6,043 bases of DNA from Planctomycetota bacterium. GTDB lineage: Bacteria; Planctomycetota; Brocadiia; SM23-32. The stretch spans positions 1 to 6,043 of the forward strand of contig JAGYMJ010000473.1 in the NCBI GenBank assembly GCA_018400625.1, read 5' to 3'. The translations under genes and the position numbers were made by a program. Within the stretch, counting starts at the first letter, position 1. The number at the start of each line of letters is the position of its first letter. The notes beneath the pieces are model-generated. The model did no database searches and was not told the origin of the DNA. It saw only the letters and a program-made list of their open reading frames with translations. This document shows, piece after piece, positions 1 to 6,043 of the stretch.

Positions 1-43
1 ACCGGCACAGGGCACGGTGGGGGAACAACGTGGTTCACTGAGG
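1..43. repeat. Partial copy (copy A) of the palindrome at the window start
   Basis: Bases 16-43 match the right arm of the full copy (2126-2153) with one mismatch. Bases 1-22 are the exact reverse complement of 6021-6042. The left half is missing because the window begins within the loop. The copy lies 5 nt beyond the stop codon of the short nfeD gene, so on the transcript it would form a 3' hairpin. There is no T tract after it within view, so it is not called a terminator. Confidence 0.75.
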
Positions 44-48
44 ACTTA

Positions 49-519
49 CTATTGCTCGTGACCCGCTCTTTTTACGACCAGTCTAGAGCCTTTAACATCG
101 ATGATTTCGATCCTGGTATCTTTATCTATCATCTCCCCGCGTGTGACGACATTATACCTTTTCCCTTGTATCAAAGCTGAACCGCTTGGTCGCAGGGAAC
201 TCATCGCCGAACCTTTCTCCCCCAGGAGTTCTTCATACTGTTCCTGTGAAGACCTGAAATCCCGAAGCGTCTCCGAAACGGAGAACATCCTTCCAAGCAC
301 ATTTTTCCAGAGCAAAAAGAAAAAAGGCAAAAAAATCAAAATTAATGCCATCAGGACAGTGGCCAGGATGGTCTGTCCGGTCGAAGCGGCATAGATAATG
401 GCGCCGACCACCATACAGAACCCGCTTATCCCTATCACGGCTCCCGGGATAAATAGCTCCAATATCATGGCGGCAAGCCCTAAAGTATAGACTATTACTA
501 TCCAGGATGTATTTGCCAT
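49..519 (-). CDS. Short NfeD-family membrane protein (membrane anchor plus OB-fold domain)
   Basis: This 156-residue protein has two or three hydrophobic segments near the N-terminus (about residues 6-26, 28-46 and 50-70), a charged linker (80-98), and a C-terminal NfeD/OB-fold domain (about 99-151). That domain has the family pattern of a leading EKG, then PSGSALIQGKRYNVVTRGE, then GSRLVVK. The same domain ends the long NfeD encoded just upstream, where the matching text is PAGKAEFNDEQYDVVAEGE, so the two are paralogous over this region. Known short NfeD proteins of this size are thought to sit in the membrane and pair with SPFH (flotillin/stomatin) proteins; no enzyme activity is expected. 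The gene follows nfeD after 48 nt on the same strand and is probably cotranscribed. No Shine-Dalgarno site is evident before the ATG, so translation may depend on coupling. Family assignment is firm; the cellular role is inferred. Confidence 0.9.
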   Translation of the reverse strand: MANTSWIVIVYTLGLAAMILELFIPGAVIGISGFCMVVGAIIYAASTGQTILATVLMALILIFLPFFFLLWKNVLGRMFSVSETLRDFRSSQEQYEELLGEKGSAMSSLRPSGSALIQGKRYNVVTRGEMIDKDTRIEIIDVKGSRLVVKRAGHEQ

Positions 520-567
520 AATCTGTTCAATGAAATTGTCTGATTATTAAATCAACAAGTTGTTCCA

Positions 568-2061
568 CTATTTATTGAGCCGTCTGACTCCCAGCCGGCT
601 TCCATGTGCGTCAAGCACTTCGATCTTTTCTCCCTTTTCAATAAATTCTCCTTCGGCCACAACGTCATATTGTTCGTCGTTGAATTCCGCTTTGCCGGCA
701 GGATGGAGAGAAGTTATAGCAATACCCTGCGTACCGATCATATCAGATATTTTAACACCTTGAACCCGGGAAACGGCAGAGGTGCCGCCTGTGTCATTAT
801 AAGCTAGTGCGGAAGCCAGGTTATCATTACGAATGACTTTACTTAAAACTGGAATTTTCCCGAGGTACCGGGCCATTAATATCAATCCGAAAAGGACGAC
901 AAGGAAGACGGCTGTGACTTCCACCAAATTAAACTGAAAGGCTTTTATTTCTGAGGGGCTCGAGGGCAGGCGGAACTGTTGCAGCATGAGCACCAGGCTG
1001 ACAAAAATCAAAGATATACCCCCCGCGCCCATGAACCCAAAACCCGGGATAATAAATAACTCTATCAGAATCAGAGTCAGCCCTATAGAAAACAAGATAA
1101 TTTCGAAAAATTCTGCATAATCGAGAGTAAACTTTACCAGGAAAAACGTCCCCAAACATATGATCCCCAAAATACCGGGAACACCCAAACCGGGTTCATT
1201 CAGCTCCATATACAGCAGTATGAGCCCGCCTATCAAAAACAATGGACTCAAGGTGTTGAGAAACGTCAAAAAACGCTGGGTAAGTGTAAGATAAATTCGC
1301 CGGACATTATGAGGTTCAATTCCCAGTTCATCAAAAAGATGAAGCCGGCTCGTGACCCCGGCTTTGGCAAGCCCATATTCGACAGCTTGGGGTGTTGAAA
1401 TTGTCAGAAGCTCTCCGTTTGCTACGAGCAGTTCCTTGAAAGCAATTTTGTTTTTCTTGTCCTCGCTCCAGACGTCCATTTCCACCTTTCGTACAAATTC
1501 GTATCCCTCTTCTTCCTCCAACTTGAGCCGATAAACGGTATAATCAGGGGTGACCATAGCAAGAACGAGAGCAACAGGATAACCATTTTGCCTGCCATAG
1601 TTTGCCATGGTCTCGCGAATAACGGTTTGAACCTTTTCCGGCAGCATTTCGCCGGTAGCTGTTACGGGGGCCACATCGCCGATGGTCCCTACCCGCTGGT
1701 CCATATATATGGCATCACAAGCAAGAGCCACCATCGTTCCACCGCTATAGGCTTTCGTGTTTATATAGGCCACCACTTCAATATCGACATCTTTAAATAT
1801 AAAATCGGCGAGTGTTTGAGAAGCGCTAACAGTTCCTCCTGGAGTATCCATCTCCAATATAACCAAGTCCGCGCCCTTATTTATCGCCTCATTTATCCCC
1901 TCTTCAACCCAAAGGGCGGACGCCTCATTGATCATACCTGTTAAAACAACATGATAAGTCTTTTTAGCCTCAGTGATGTTCTCAGCATTTGCCGCAGTTA
2001 TGAAACAGGCGACAAGCAAAATCTGACACATCAATACAAACCTTGTTTTTTTTGGCTTCAA
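568..2061 (-). CDS. nfeD: Long NfeD: secreted/membrane ClpP-class serine protease
   Basis: With the TTG start chosen here the protein has 497 residues. It begins with a signal peptide (KPKK, a hydrophobic stretch at about 10-22, likely cut after ANA at residue 26). A ClpP-type protease domain follows (about 34-240), with DTPGG at 72-76 and the probable nucleophile Ser106 in KAYSGGT. Five membrane segments follow (about 270-286, 291-311, 318-338, 343-361 and 379-399), then a cytoplasmic-type OB fold (432-495). This is the standard NfeD1a layout; relatives cleave the hydrophobic C-terminus of stomatin-like partners. The frame stays open to an ATG at 2148, but those 29 extra residues are mostly translated repeat DNA and would bury the signal peptide. 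The TTG at 2061 has GGGAGA 9 nt upstream, so it is preferred. An ATG at 2031 would remove the positive n-region. The short nfeD follows after 48 nt. Confidence 0.9.
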   Translation of the reverse strand: MKPKKTRFVLMCQILLVACFITAANAENITEAKKTYHVVLTGMINEASALWVEEGINEAINKGADLVILEMDTPGGTVSASQTLADFIFKDVDIEVVAYINTKAYSGGTMVALACDAIYMDQRVGTIGDVAPVTATGEMLPEKVQTVIRETMANYGRQNGYPVALVLAMVTPDYTVYRLKLEEEEGYEFVRKVEMDVWSEDKKNKIAFKELLVANGELLTISTPQAVEYGLAKAGVTSRLHLFDELGIEPHNVRRIYLTLTQRFLTFLNTLSPLFLIGGLILLYMELNEPGLGVPGILGIICLGTFFLVKFTLDYAEFFEIILFSIGLTLILIELFIIPGFGFMGAGGISLIFVSLVLMLQQFRLPSSPSEIKAFQFNLVEVTAVFLVVLFGLILMARYLGKIPVLSKVIRNDNLASALAYNDTGGTSAVSRVQGVKISDMIGTQGIAITSLHPAGKAEFNDEQYDVVAEGEFIEKGEKIEVLDAHGSRLGVRRLNK

Positions 2062-2070
2062 AACTGAAGT

Positions 2071-2076
2071 TCTCCC
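2071..2076 (-). promoter_or_regulatory. Ribosome binding site deciding the nfeD TTG start
   Basis: GGGAGA on the minus strand lies 9 nt before TTG at 2061, directly upstream of KPKK and the signal peptide. The ATG at 2148 lies inside the palindromic repeat, with no comparable site in front of it. This supports the shorter protein. Confidence 0.55.
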
Positions 2077-2078
2077 GC

Positions 2079-2153
2079 AAATATTCAGTGAAATGCCCAG
2101 TGTTCTCCCCACCTTGCCTTGTGCCGGTGGGGGAATAACGTGGTTCACTGAGG
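2079..2153. repeat. Full copy (copy B) of a dispersed imperfect palindrome
   Basis: The outer arms CAGTGAA (2086-2092) and TTCACTG (2144-2150), and the inner arms CCCCACC (2107-2113) and GGTGGGG (2126-2132), are reverse complements around a 12-nt loop (2114-2125). Between them lie partly matching stretches, so the whole can fold as a long bulged hairpin. Its right part (2126-2153) matches 16-43 at 27 of 28 bases. Its left edge (2079-2092) is identical to 5993-6006, and 2107-2129 matches 6021-6043 at 21 of 23. Three related copies, all outside genes, suggest a REP- or MITE-like intergenic element. No transposase or tRNA-like feature is visible. This copy sits in the presumed nfeD leader. Confidence 0.8.
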
Positions 2154-2176
2154 CCTTGCGTTCTTCCCAGACGGGT

Positions 2177-2204
2177 ATTTTACAACATTTACAGGTATAG
2201 TCAA
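2177..2204 (-). promoter_or_regulatory. Candidate sigma70-type promoter for the nfeD pair
   Basis: On the minus strand TTGACT (2204-2199) is followed after 16 nt by TAAAAT (2182-2177). Each hexamer differs from consensus at one position. Transcription would begin near 2170, placing the whole palindromic repeat in a leader of about 110 nt before the TTG start of nfeD. The location between uvrB and nfeD fits a separate promoter for the second gene block. The surrounding DNA is AT-rich, so chance matches are possible. Confidence 0.5.
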
Positions 2205-2248
2205 ATAATCAAAGGAACATTTCAATAAATGTTTATCCGCTCAATCTT

Positions 2249-2277
2249 ATTTTACCAAAATTTTCACGGAATAACAA
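2249..2277 (-). promoter_or_regulatory. Second, weaker promoter candidate upstream of nfeD
   Basis: TTGTTA (2277-2272) and TAAAAT (2254-2249) on the minus strand are separated by 17 nt. The -35 box matches consensus at four of six positions only. It could be an additional upstream start for nfeD or a chance match in AT-rich DNA. Confidence 0.25.
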
Positions 2278-2321
2278 ATAGTACATACGTCTTCCCTGTC
2301 ATTTAATGAGGACTCAAATTG

Positions 2322-4301
2322 TTAAATATCAGATGATTTTTTTAGTTCTTTTATTCGATCTCTGATCTCAGCCGCCTTTTCAAAATCGAGCCGCTCAACG
2401 GCTTTTCCCATGTCCGCTTCGAGCTGCTCAAGTCTGTCGGCAGTCACATAGTCTGATGCGGTCTCCGCGGCAACAGGCGTTTCAACCCTGCGCTGCCATG
2501 CGGCAATCTCATCATCCAACCCTTCTCCAATCTCCTTTTCTATCGTCCTGGGGATAATATTATGTTCGGTATTATGCTGGATTTGAATGGCGCGTCTTCT
2601 CTCCGTCTCCTCGATAGCTTTTCGCATCGAATCAGTCATCTCATCGGCATACAATACGACAGTAGCGTTGGCATTCCTCGCGCAACGCCCAATTGTCTGA
2701 ATGAGAGAAGTTCCAGACCTCAGAAAACCTTCTCTGTCGGCGTCGAGGATCAAGACTAAAGATACCTCGGGCAAGTCCAACCCCTCCCTGAGCAGATTGA
2801 CACCAACCACAACATCATATACGCCCCGGCGGAGATCATTAAGTATTTCAACACGTTCAATAGTATCAACTTCGCTATGGATATAAGCACATTTTATATC
2901 TTCTTCAAGCAGGTACCGGCTCAAGTCCTCGGCAAGACGTTTCGTCAGGGTCGTTACCAGCGTTCTTTCCTCTTTTGGCGCCTGCTCTGAAATACGTTTG
3001 ACAGCATCCTGAACCTGTCCGCTTGCCGGAGAGATTTCTATTTGTGGATCGACAAGACCTGTGGGCCTGATGATTTGTTCGACAACTTCATCGCCGCTCT
3101 TTTCGATTTCATATTCCGAGGGGGTGGCCGATACAAAAAGCGCTTTGTTAAGCATCGCCTCCCATTCTTCGAACCTCAGAGGGCGGTTATCCATAGCCGA
3201 CGGCAGCCTGAAGCCGTAATCAACAAGAGTTTGTTTCCGTGACCGATCGCCATGATACATGGCATGGATTTGAGGAACGGTTTGATGCGACTCATCAACA
3301 ATGCAGAGGAAGTTATCCGGAAAATAATCCAGAAGGCAGGCCGGTCTTTCACCGGCTTTTCGCCCGCTTATATGACGTGCATAATTCTCCACTCCAGGGC
3401 AAAAACCGACCTCCTCAAGAAGTTCCATATCGTATCGGGTCCGCGCTTCTAAACGCTGTGCTTCGGCGAGTTTGCCCTGATTACGAAGAACGACCAGACG
3501 TTCTTTCAGTTCTTTTTCGATTCTTGCGAGCACTTTTTCAATCCGGTCGGCCGGCGTGACAAAATGGTTCGCAGGATATATTGTCGTCTCTTCCTGCAAT
3601 TCAAGACGTCGTCCCGTCAAGGGATCGATAAGGCTTATCTGATCGACAAAATCGCCGAACAGCTCTATTCGACAAGCGATCTCATCGTAGGCAGGGTAGA
3701 TTTCAACGACATCTCCCCTCGCCCGGAAAGTACCTCTTCTCAATTCCGAGTCGCTGCGCATATACTGCAGCTCAACCAACTTCCCCAGCAATTCATCGCG
3801 TCCAACTTCTTCATCCCTGACGATATGAACATACATCTTCTTATAGTCTTCAGGCTGTCCGATTCCATAGATACACGAAATGCTCGCTATGATAATCACA
3901 TCCTCACGTTCCATCAAACGTGTGGTCGCTGCCAATCTTAGCCTGTCTATATCCTGATTGATTGACGCATCCTTTTCAATGAAAAGGTCGCGGCTCGGAA
4001 CATAGGCTTCCGGCTGGTAATAATCATAATAACTGACAAAATAGCCTACGGCGTTTTCAGGGAAGTAAAGTTTGAATTCACTGTAGAGTTGGGCGGCCAG
4101 GGTCTTGTTATGACTCATAATAAGAGTGGGACGTTCTAAATTTCTTATCACATGCGCCATAGTGAAAGTCTTGCCCGTGCCGGTGGCCCCCAGAAGCGTT
4201 TGGCAGTTTTTGCCGTTACGAAAATTTCGGGTTAATTGACGAATGGCCTCCGGCTGGTCACCGGCCGGTTCATAACCTGAATGTATTTTGAAGGCCGCCA
4301 T
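2322..4301 (-). CDS. uvrB: UvrABC excinuclease subunit B
   Basis: UvrB is the helicase-like damage-verification subunit of nucleotide excision repair. It receives DNA from UvrA and recruits UvrC for incision. The 659-residue protein is full length for the family. It shows the N-terminal PAGDQPEAI signature, Walker A GATGTGKT (38-45), the beta-hairpin region around YYDYYQPEAYVP (91-102), Walker B-type DESH (336-339), SATP (391-394), NLLREGLDLPE, the arginine-finger motif QTIGRCARN (535-543), and a C-terminal UVR domain (622-656) that contacts UvrA/UvrC. A TTG at 4304 immediately precedes the ATG at 4301. AGGTGA (4313-4308) lies 6 nt before the ATG but only 3 nt before the TTG, so the ATG is preferred. 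The gene begins 10 nt after the tatD stop codon. uvrA and uvrC are not in the window. Only the Cys in the motif usually written IGRAAR stands out. Confidence 0.98.
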   Translation of the reverse strand: MAAFKIHSGYEPAGDQPEAIRQLTRNFRNGKNCQTLLGATGTGKTFTMAHVIRNLERPTLIMSHNKTLAAQLYSEFKLYFPENAVGYFVSYYDYYQPEAYVPSRDLFIEKDASINQDIDRLRLAATTRLMEREDVIIIASISCIYGIGQPEDYKKMYVHIVRDEEVGRDELLGKLVELQYMRSDSELRRGTFRARGDVVEIYPAYDEIACRIELFGDFVDQISLIDPLTGRRLELQEETTIYPANHFVTPADRIEKVLARIEKELKERLVVLRNQGKLAEAQRLEARTRYDMELLEEVGFCPGVENYARHISGRKAGERPACLLDYFPDNFLCIVDESHQTVPQIHAMYHGDRSRKQTLVDYGFRLPSAMDNRPLRFEEWEAMLNKALFVSATPSEYEIEKSGDEVVEQIIRPTGLVDPQIEISPASGQVQDAVKRISEQAPKEERTLVTTLTKRLAEDLSRYLLEEDIKCAYIHSEVDTIERVEILNDLRRGVYDVVVGVNLLREGLDLPEVSLVLILDADREGFLRSGTSLIQTIGRCARNANATVVLYADEMTDSMRKAIEETERRRAIQIQHNTEHNIIPRTIEKEIGEGLDDEIAAWQRRVETPVAAETASDYVTADRLEQLEADMGKAVERLDFEKAAEIRDRIKELKKSSDI

Positions 4302-4307
4302 CAAAAA

Positions 4308-4313
4308 TCACCT
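4308..4313 (-). promoter_or_regulatory. uvrB ribosome binding site overlapping the tatD stop codon
   Basis: AGGTGA lies 6 nt before the uvrB ATG. Its first two bases are the last two bases of the tatD TAG stop (4314-4312). Ribosomes finishing tatD would therefore sit on the uvrB initiation site, which indicates translational coupling. Confidence 0.65.
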
Positions 4314-5079
4314 AAAAACCAAGTAACGCAGCATTTTTACTCGTAATCTCAGCAACTTCACGGGTGGGCAGTCCACGCAATTCAGCGAGCGCCTTTGCAA
4401 CATGGACTAAAAATGCAGGCTCATTGCGTTTTTCTGATACTCCTGCAGGAGAGATATACGGACAATCCGTTTCCAGCAGCAAGTTTTGTTCGGGTACTGA
4501 TCGCGCGGCCTTTTTCAGTTTTTTATGTCCTTCTTTGGTCACCAAGCCTCCAAAGGCTATTAAAAAGCCGCGTTCGATATATTCCCTCGCTATTTGCCAT
4601 GAACTGTCAAAACAGTGCCTGATACCGGAAATCGGCTTTGGATAAGAATCCAATATTTCCAAAATCCGTTCATCAGCTTTACGCCCGTGGACAATTAAGG
4701 GTTTGCCGAGTTCCAGAGCCAGCTCAATATGAAACCGGAAAAATTTTTCCTGAACAGTCCTTTCATTGTATTTATGGTGAAAATCCAGCCCGGTCTCTCC
4801 TACGGCTTTTACCGGGGATAAAGCTGCCAGTTCATGCAGCTTTACCATTTCCCTCTTGCTGATCCCTTCACAATAATTGGGATGTATGCCCGCTGTAGGG
4901 ATGATTTTATCAGGAAATGCATCGCTCAATTCGATGCATCGTTTTGTCGATGGGATGCTGGTACCCACACAGACCATTTTGGTCACTGAAGCGCGGGCGG
5001 CGTTTTCAACAACAGGGCCCACATCTTCAGAAAAAATGGGCAGGTCAAGATGTGTGTGAGTGTCTGTAAATGCTGTCAA
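4312..5079 (-). CDS. tatD: TatD-family metal-dependent hydrolase (DNase)
   Basis: This 255-residue protein has the normal length for TatD, a TIM-barrel amidohydrolase-superfamily enzyme. Members bind two divalent metals and act as 3'-5' exonuclease/DNases, with roles in DNA repair and turnover. All expected metal ligands are present: DTHTHLD (His8, His10), GETGLD (Glu95), IVHGR (His131), RHCF (His155) and ETDCPY (Asp205), followed by the family motif RNEP (218-221). The start is TTG, overlapping the thi4 stop as TTGA. Upstream in this frame a TGA follows almost at once, so no earlier start exists, and the TTG places the metal motif at the usual residue 6. Stop-start overlap with thi4 and the 10-nt gap to uvrB mark it as the middle gene of an operon. 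Exact substrate is inferred; the paralogues YcfH and YjjV are hard to separate by sequence. Confidence 0.95.
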   Translation of the reverse strand: MTAFTDTHTHLDLPIFSEDVGPVVENAARASVTKMVCVGTSIPSTKRCIELSDAFPDKIIPTAGIHPNYCEGISKREMVKLHELAALSPVKAVGETGLDFHHKYNERTVQEKFFRFHIELALELGKPLIVHGRKADERILEILDSYPKPISGIRHCFDSSWQIAREYIERGFLIAFGGLVTKEGHKKLKKAARSVPEQNLLLETDCPYISPAGVSEKRNEPAFLVHVAKALAELRGLPTREVAEITSKNAALLGF

Positions 5080-5867
5080 TTGTGAGTGTCATTATTTAAA
5101 GCAGAGAGAATCTTTTCCGCAGCCAATTTGCCCGACAACAGCATTCCACCGAAGATAGCTCCCATTCGGGGACCCCCGAACGTGGCATTAGCGGCCATAC
5201 CGGCCACGAATAGTCCGGGAAATACTTCTTGGGTATTTTGCAGGGTAAGGGTTTCAGCTTCATCGGACCACATGGATTTCTCGCCTTCCACATGCCCGCT
5301 TGGCGTGCCGATTTTTCCGGGCACTTTTTCCTGAACCACCTTTACGACTTCGGTGGCATGGCCGGTGGCATCAATTAAATACCTGGCCCGCACGGCAAGT
5401 GGATCAATATGCAATCCTGCCATTTCAACGGGGGACCAGTTTAACACCGCTCCTATGACTTTATCCGGGCGCATAAGAACGTCCTCAGCGCTGACACAGT
5501 TGAAAATGGAAACGCCGGATTTTGCCGCCTGCGATGTTAAAGTCGATACCGCTTCAATCGAATCAGCGGTATGATAGCCTTTTTCATATTCACTGTGCAT
5601 TATGCCGAACTCGTCCAGTATGCTTAATGCGCTCGGCTGAACGACAATTTCATTGAACATCATCCCGCCTCCCCACATGCCGCCGCCCAGGCTAAGCTTG
5701 CGTTCATACAAGGCGACATTAACACCGGCGGAGGCGAGGTAATAACCCGCCACTAATCCCGCGGGACCGCCGCCAACTATTGCTACATCCATGTTCAGGC
5801 TGTTCAAGAGTTTGTTGAAAAACCTATCAACTATAGCTTTACTGATTAACATCTCGTCAATTTCCAT
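5076..5867 (-). CDS. thi4: Thi4-family ADP-thiazole synthase, sulfide-dependent (His) type
   Basis: Thi4 makes the adenylated thiazole precursor of thiamine from NAD, glycine and a sulfur source. The 263-residue protein shows an N-terminal helix (SKAIVDRFF), a dinucleotide-binding GGGPAG (32-37), ERK at 55-57 and the glycine-rich [10 protein letters not shown] (61-70). These are followed by GLHIDP (151-156), DATGH (166-170) and the C-terminal [13 protein letters not shown] (230-242). Yeast Thi4 gives up the sulfur of a Cys at the position of His153 and is a single-turnover enzyme. Archaeal and anaerobic bacterial forms with His there use free sulfide and turn over repeatedly, with iron. The His form is seen directly; the chemistry is inferred from those homologues. 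The ATG has GGAG 10 nt upstream. No TPP riboswitch motifs were seen in the leader. The old annotation ribose-1,5-bisphosphate isomerase does not fit. tatD overlaps its stop by 4 nt. Confidence 0.94.
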   Translation of the reverse strand: MEIDEMLISKAIVDRFFNKLLNSLNMDVAIVGGGPAGLVAGYYLASAGVNVALYERKLSLGGGMWGGGMMFNEIVVQPSALSILDEFGIMHSEYEKGYHTADSIEAVSTLTSQAAKSGVSIFNCVSAEDVLMRPDKVIGAVLNWSPVEMAGLHIDPLAVRARYLIDATGHATEVVKVVQEKVPGKIGTPSGHVEGEKSMWSDEAETLTLQNTQEVFPGLFVAGMAANATFGGPRMGAIFGGMLLSGKLAAEKILSALNNDTHN

Positions 5868-5877
5868 CTTTTATTAT

Positions 5878-5881
5878 CTCC
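5878..5881 (-). promoter_or_regulatory. thi4 ribosome binding site
   Basis: GGAG on the minus strand lies 10 nt before the ATG at 5867. An overlapping ATG two bases upstream of this motif opens only a short frame that stops near the thi4 start, so the 5867 start is kept. Confidence 0.55.
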
Positions 5882-5992
5882 ATACAAAAAATTTATCTCT
5901 TAATGACTTATCCCGTCTCCCGGGCAGAAACGCGGCGGGCGAGGCCGGGGGGGGTGTCAAAGTTATTGCCGTGCATAAATACCCCTCCGCCG
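5882..5992. other. thi4 leader with a very GC-rich block
   Basis: Between the end repeat and the thi4 ribosome binding site lies a stretch that is AT-rich near the gene (5882-5910) and strongly GC-rich at about 5911-5956. The GC-rich part includes CCCGGG and a run of eight G (5947-5954). Base composition is unlike the neighbouring genes. I find neither a clear -35/-10 pair nor the conserved CTGAGA or ACCTGA elements of a TPP riboswitch on the minus strand. The block may be part of a larger repeat unit that includes copy C. Confidence 0.45.
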
Positions 5993-6043
5993 AAATATTC
6001 AGTGAACCCCGTTGCCTCATCCCCACCGTGCCCTGTGCCGGTG
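5993..6043. repeat. Partial copy (copy C) of the palindrome at the window end
   Basis: Bases 5993-6006 are identical to 2079-2092, and 6021-6043 match 2107-2129 at 21 of 23 bases, so this is the left arm plus loop. Bases 5999-6014 are also the reverse complement of 26-41 with one mismatch. The right arm is cut off by the window edge. The copy lies upstream of thi4, about 125 nt before its start codon. Confidence 0.75.

Larger units (their letters stand above)
2154..2321. other. AT-rich intergenic region between uvrB and nfeD
   Basis: This non-coding stretch separates the two gene blocks. It contains the two promoter candidates. I see no strong GC-rich hairpin followed by a T tract after the uvrB stop, so read-through from the uvrB cluster into nfeD cannot be excluded. 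No open frame here resembles a protein. Confidence 0.6.

Noticed and set aside
554..564. Small palindrome AACAAGTTGTT between the two nfeD genes
   Set aside because: Five-base AT-rich arms are too short and weak for a terminator, and no T tract follows.
1588..1944. Plus-strand open frame of 118 codons inside nfeD
   Set aside because: It is antisense to the well-conserved protease domain, has no recognisable family features, and is best explained as a shadow frame. The same holds for the plus-strand frames within uvrB, tatD and thi4.
2062..2148. ATG start of nfeD at 2148
   Set aside because: The added residues are mostly translated palindromic repeat, they precede a normal signal peptide, and there is no clear ribosome binding site. 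The TTG at 2061 is better supported.
4302..4304. TTG at 4304 as the uvrB start
   Set aside because: It is only 3 nt from the Shine-Dalgarno site, while the next codon is an ATG at a normal distance of 6 nt.
5926..5964. TTGACA as a thi4 promoter -35 box (minus strand, about 5963-5958)
   Set aside because: The sequence 17 nt downstream is fully GC-rich, with nothing like a -10 box.
5868..6000. TPP riboswitch in front of the thiamine gene thi4
   Set aside because: The conserved CTGAGA and ACCTGA-type segments are not present on the minus strand in this leader, and the visible part ends in repeat copy C. A riboswitch further upstream cannot be assessed.
1..6043. CRISPR array or transposon
   Set aside because: The three repeat copies are kilobases apart, in gene gaps, without regular spacers, and no transposase or cas-like gene is present.

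Overview
The window is a compact bacterial chromosomal segment of about 45-47% GC by eye. All five genes are read on the minus strand, so transcription runs from high to low coordinates. It carries ordinary housekeeping genes and no phage, plasmid, CRISPR, rRNA or tRNA signal. The thiazole synthase has the histidine (sulfide-dependent) form of its active site, which points to an anaerobic or sulfide-rich habitat. The phylum cannot be fixed from this sequence. Shine-Dalgarno sites, TTG starts and the UvrB/NfeD gene set favour a bacterium over an archaeon.

In transcription order, the first block (5867 to 2322) is a tightly packed cluster: thi4 (ADP-thiazole synthase for thiamine), tatD (metal-dependent DNase/hydrolase) and uvrB (nucleotide excision repair). 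thi4 and tatD overlap by 4 nt. The uvrB ribosome binding site contains the last two bases of the tatD stop codon. These three are very probably one transcript, although thiamine synthesis and DNA repair have no obvious functional link.

After a gap with at least one plausible sigma70-type promoter, the second block (2061 to 49) holds a long NfeD (secreted or membrane ClpP-class serine protease domain, five membrane segments, OB-fold tail) and a short NfeD (membrane anchor plus OB fold). This pair normally works with a flotillin/stomatin (SPFH) protein. Such a gene would be expected just beyond position 1 but is not in the window.

The most unusual structure is a dispersed imperfect palindrome of about 70 bp with a core close to CCCCACC-loop-GGTGGGG and outer arms CAGTGAA/TTCACTG. 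One full copy lies in the nfeD leader (2079-2153), and a half copy lies at each end of the window (1-43 and 5993-6043). The first 22 bases are the exact reverse complement of bases 6021-6042, so the window probably ends where an assembly broke inside this repeat. The full copy also creates a false N-terminal extension of nfeD; the more likely start is a TTG at 2061. I found no convincing undescribed multi-gene system. The repeat family, its flipped loop and its place in the nfeD leader are the points most worth following.
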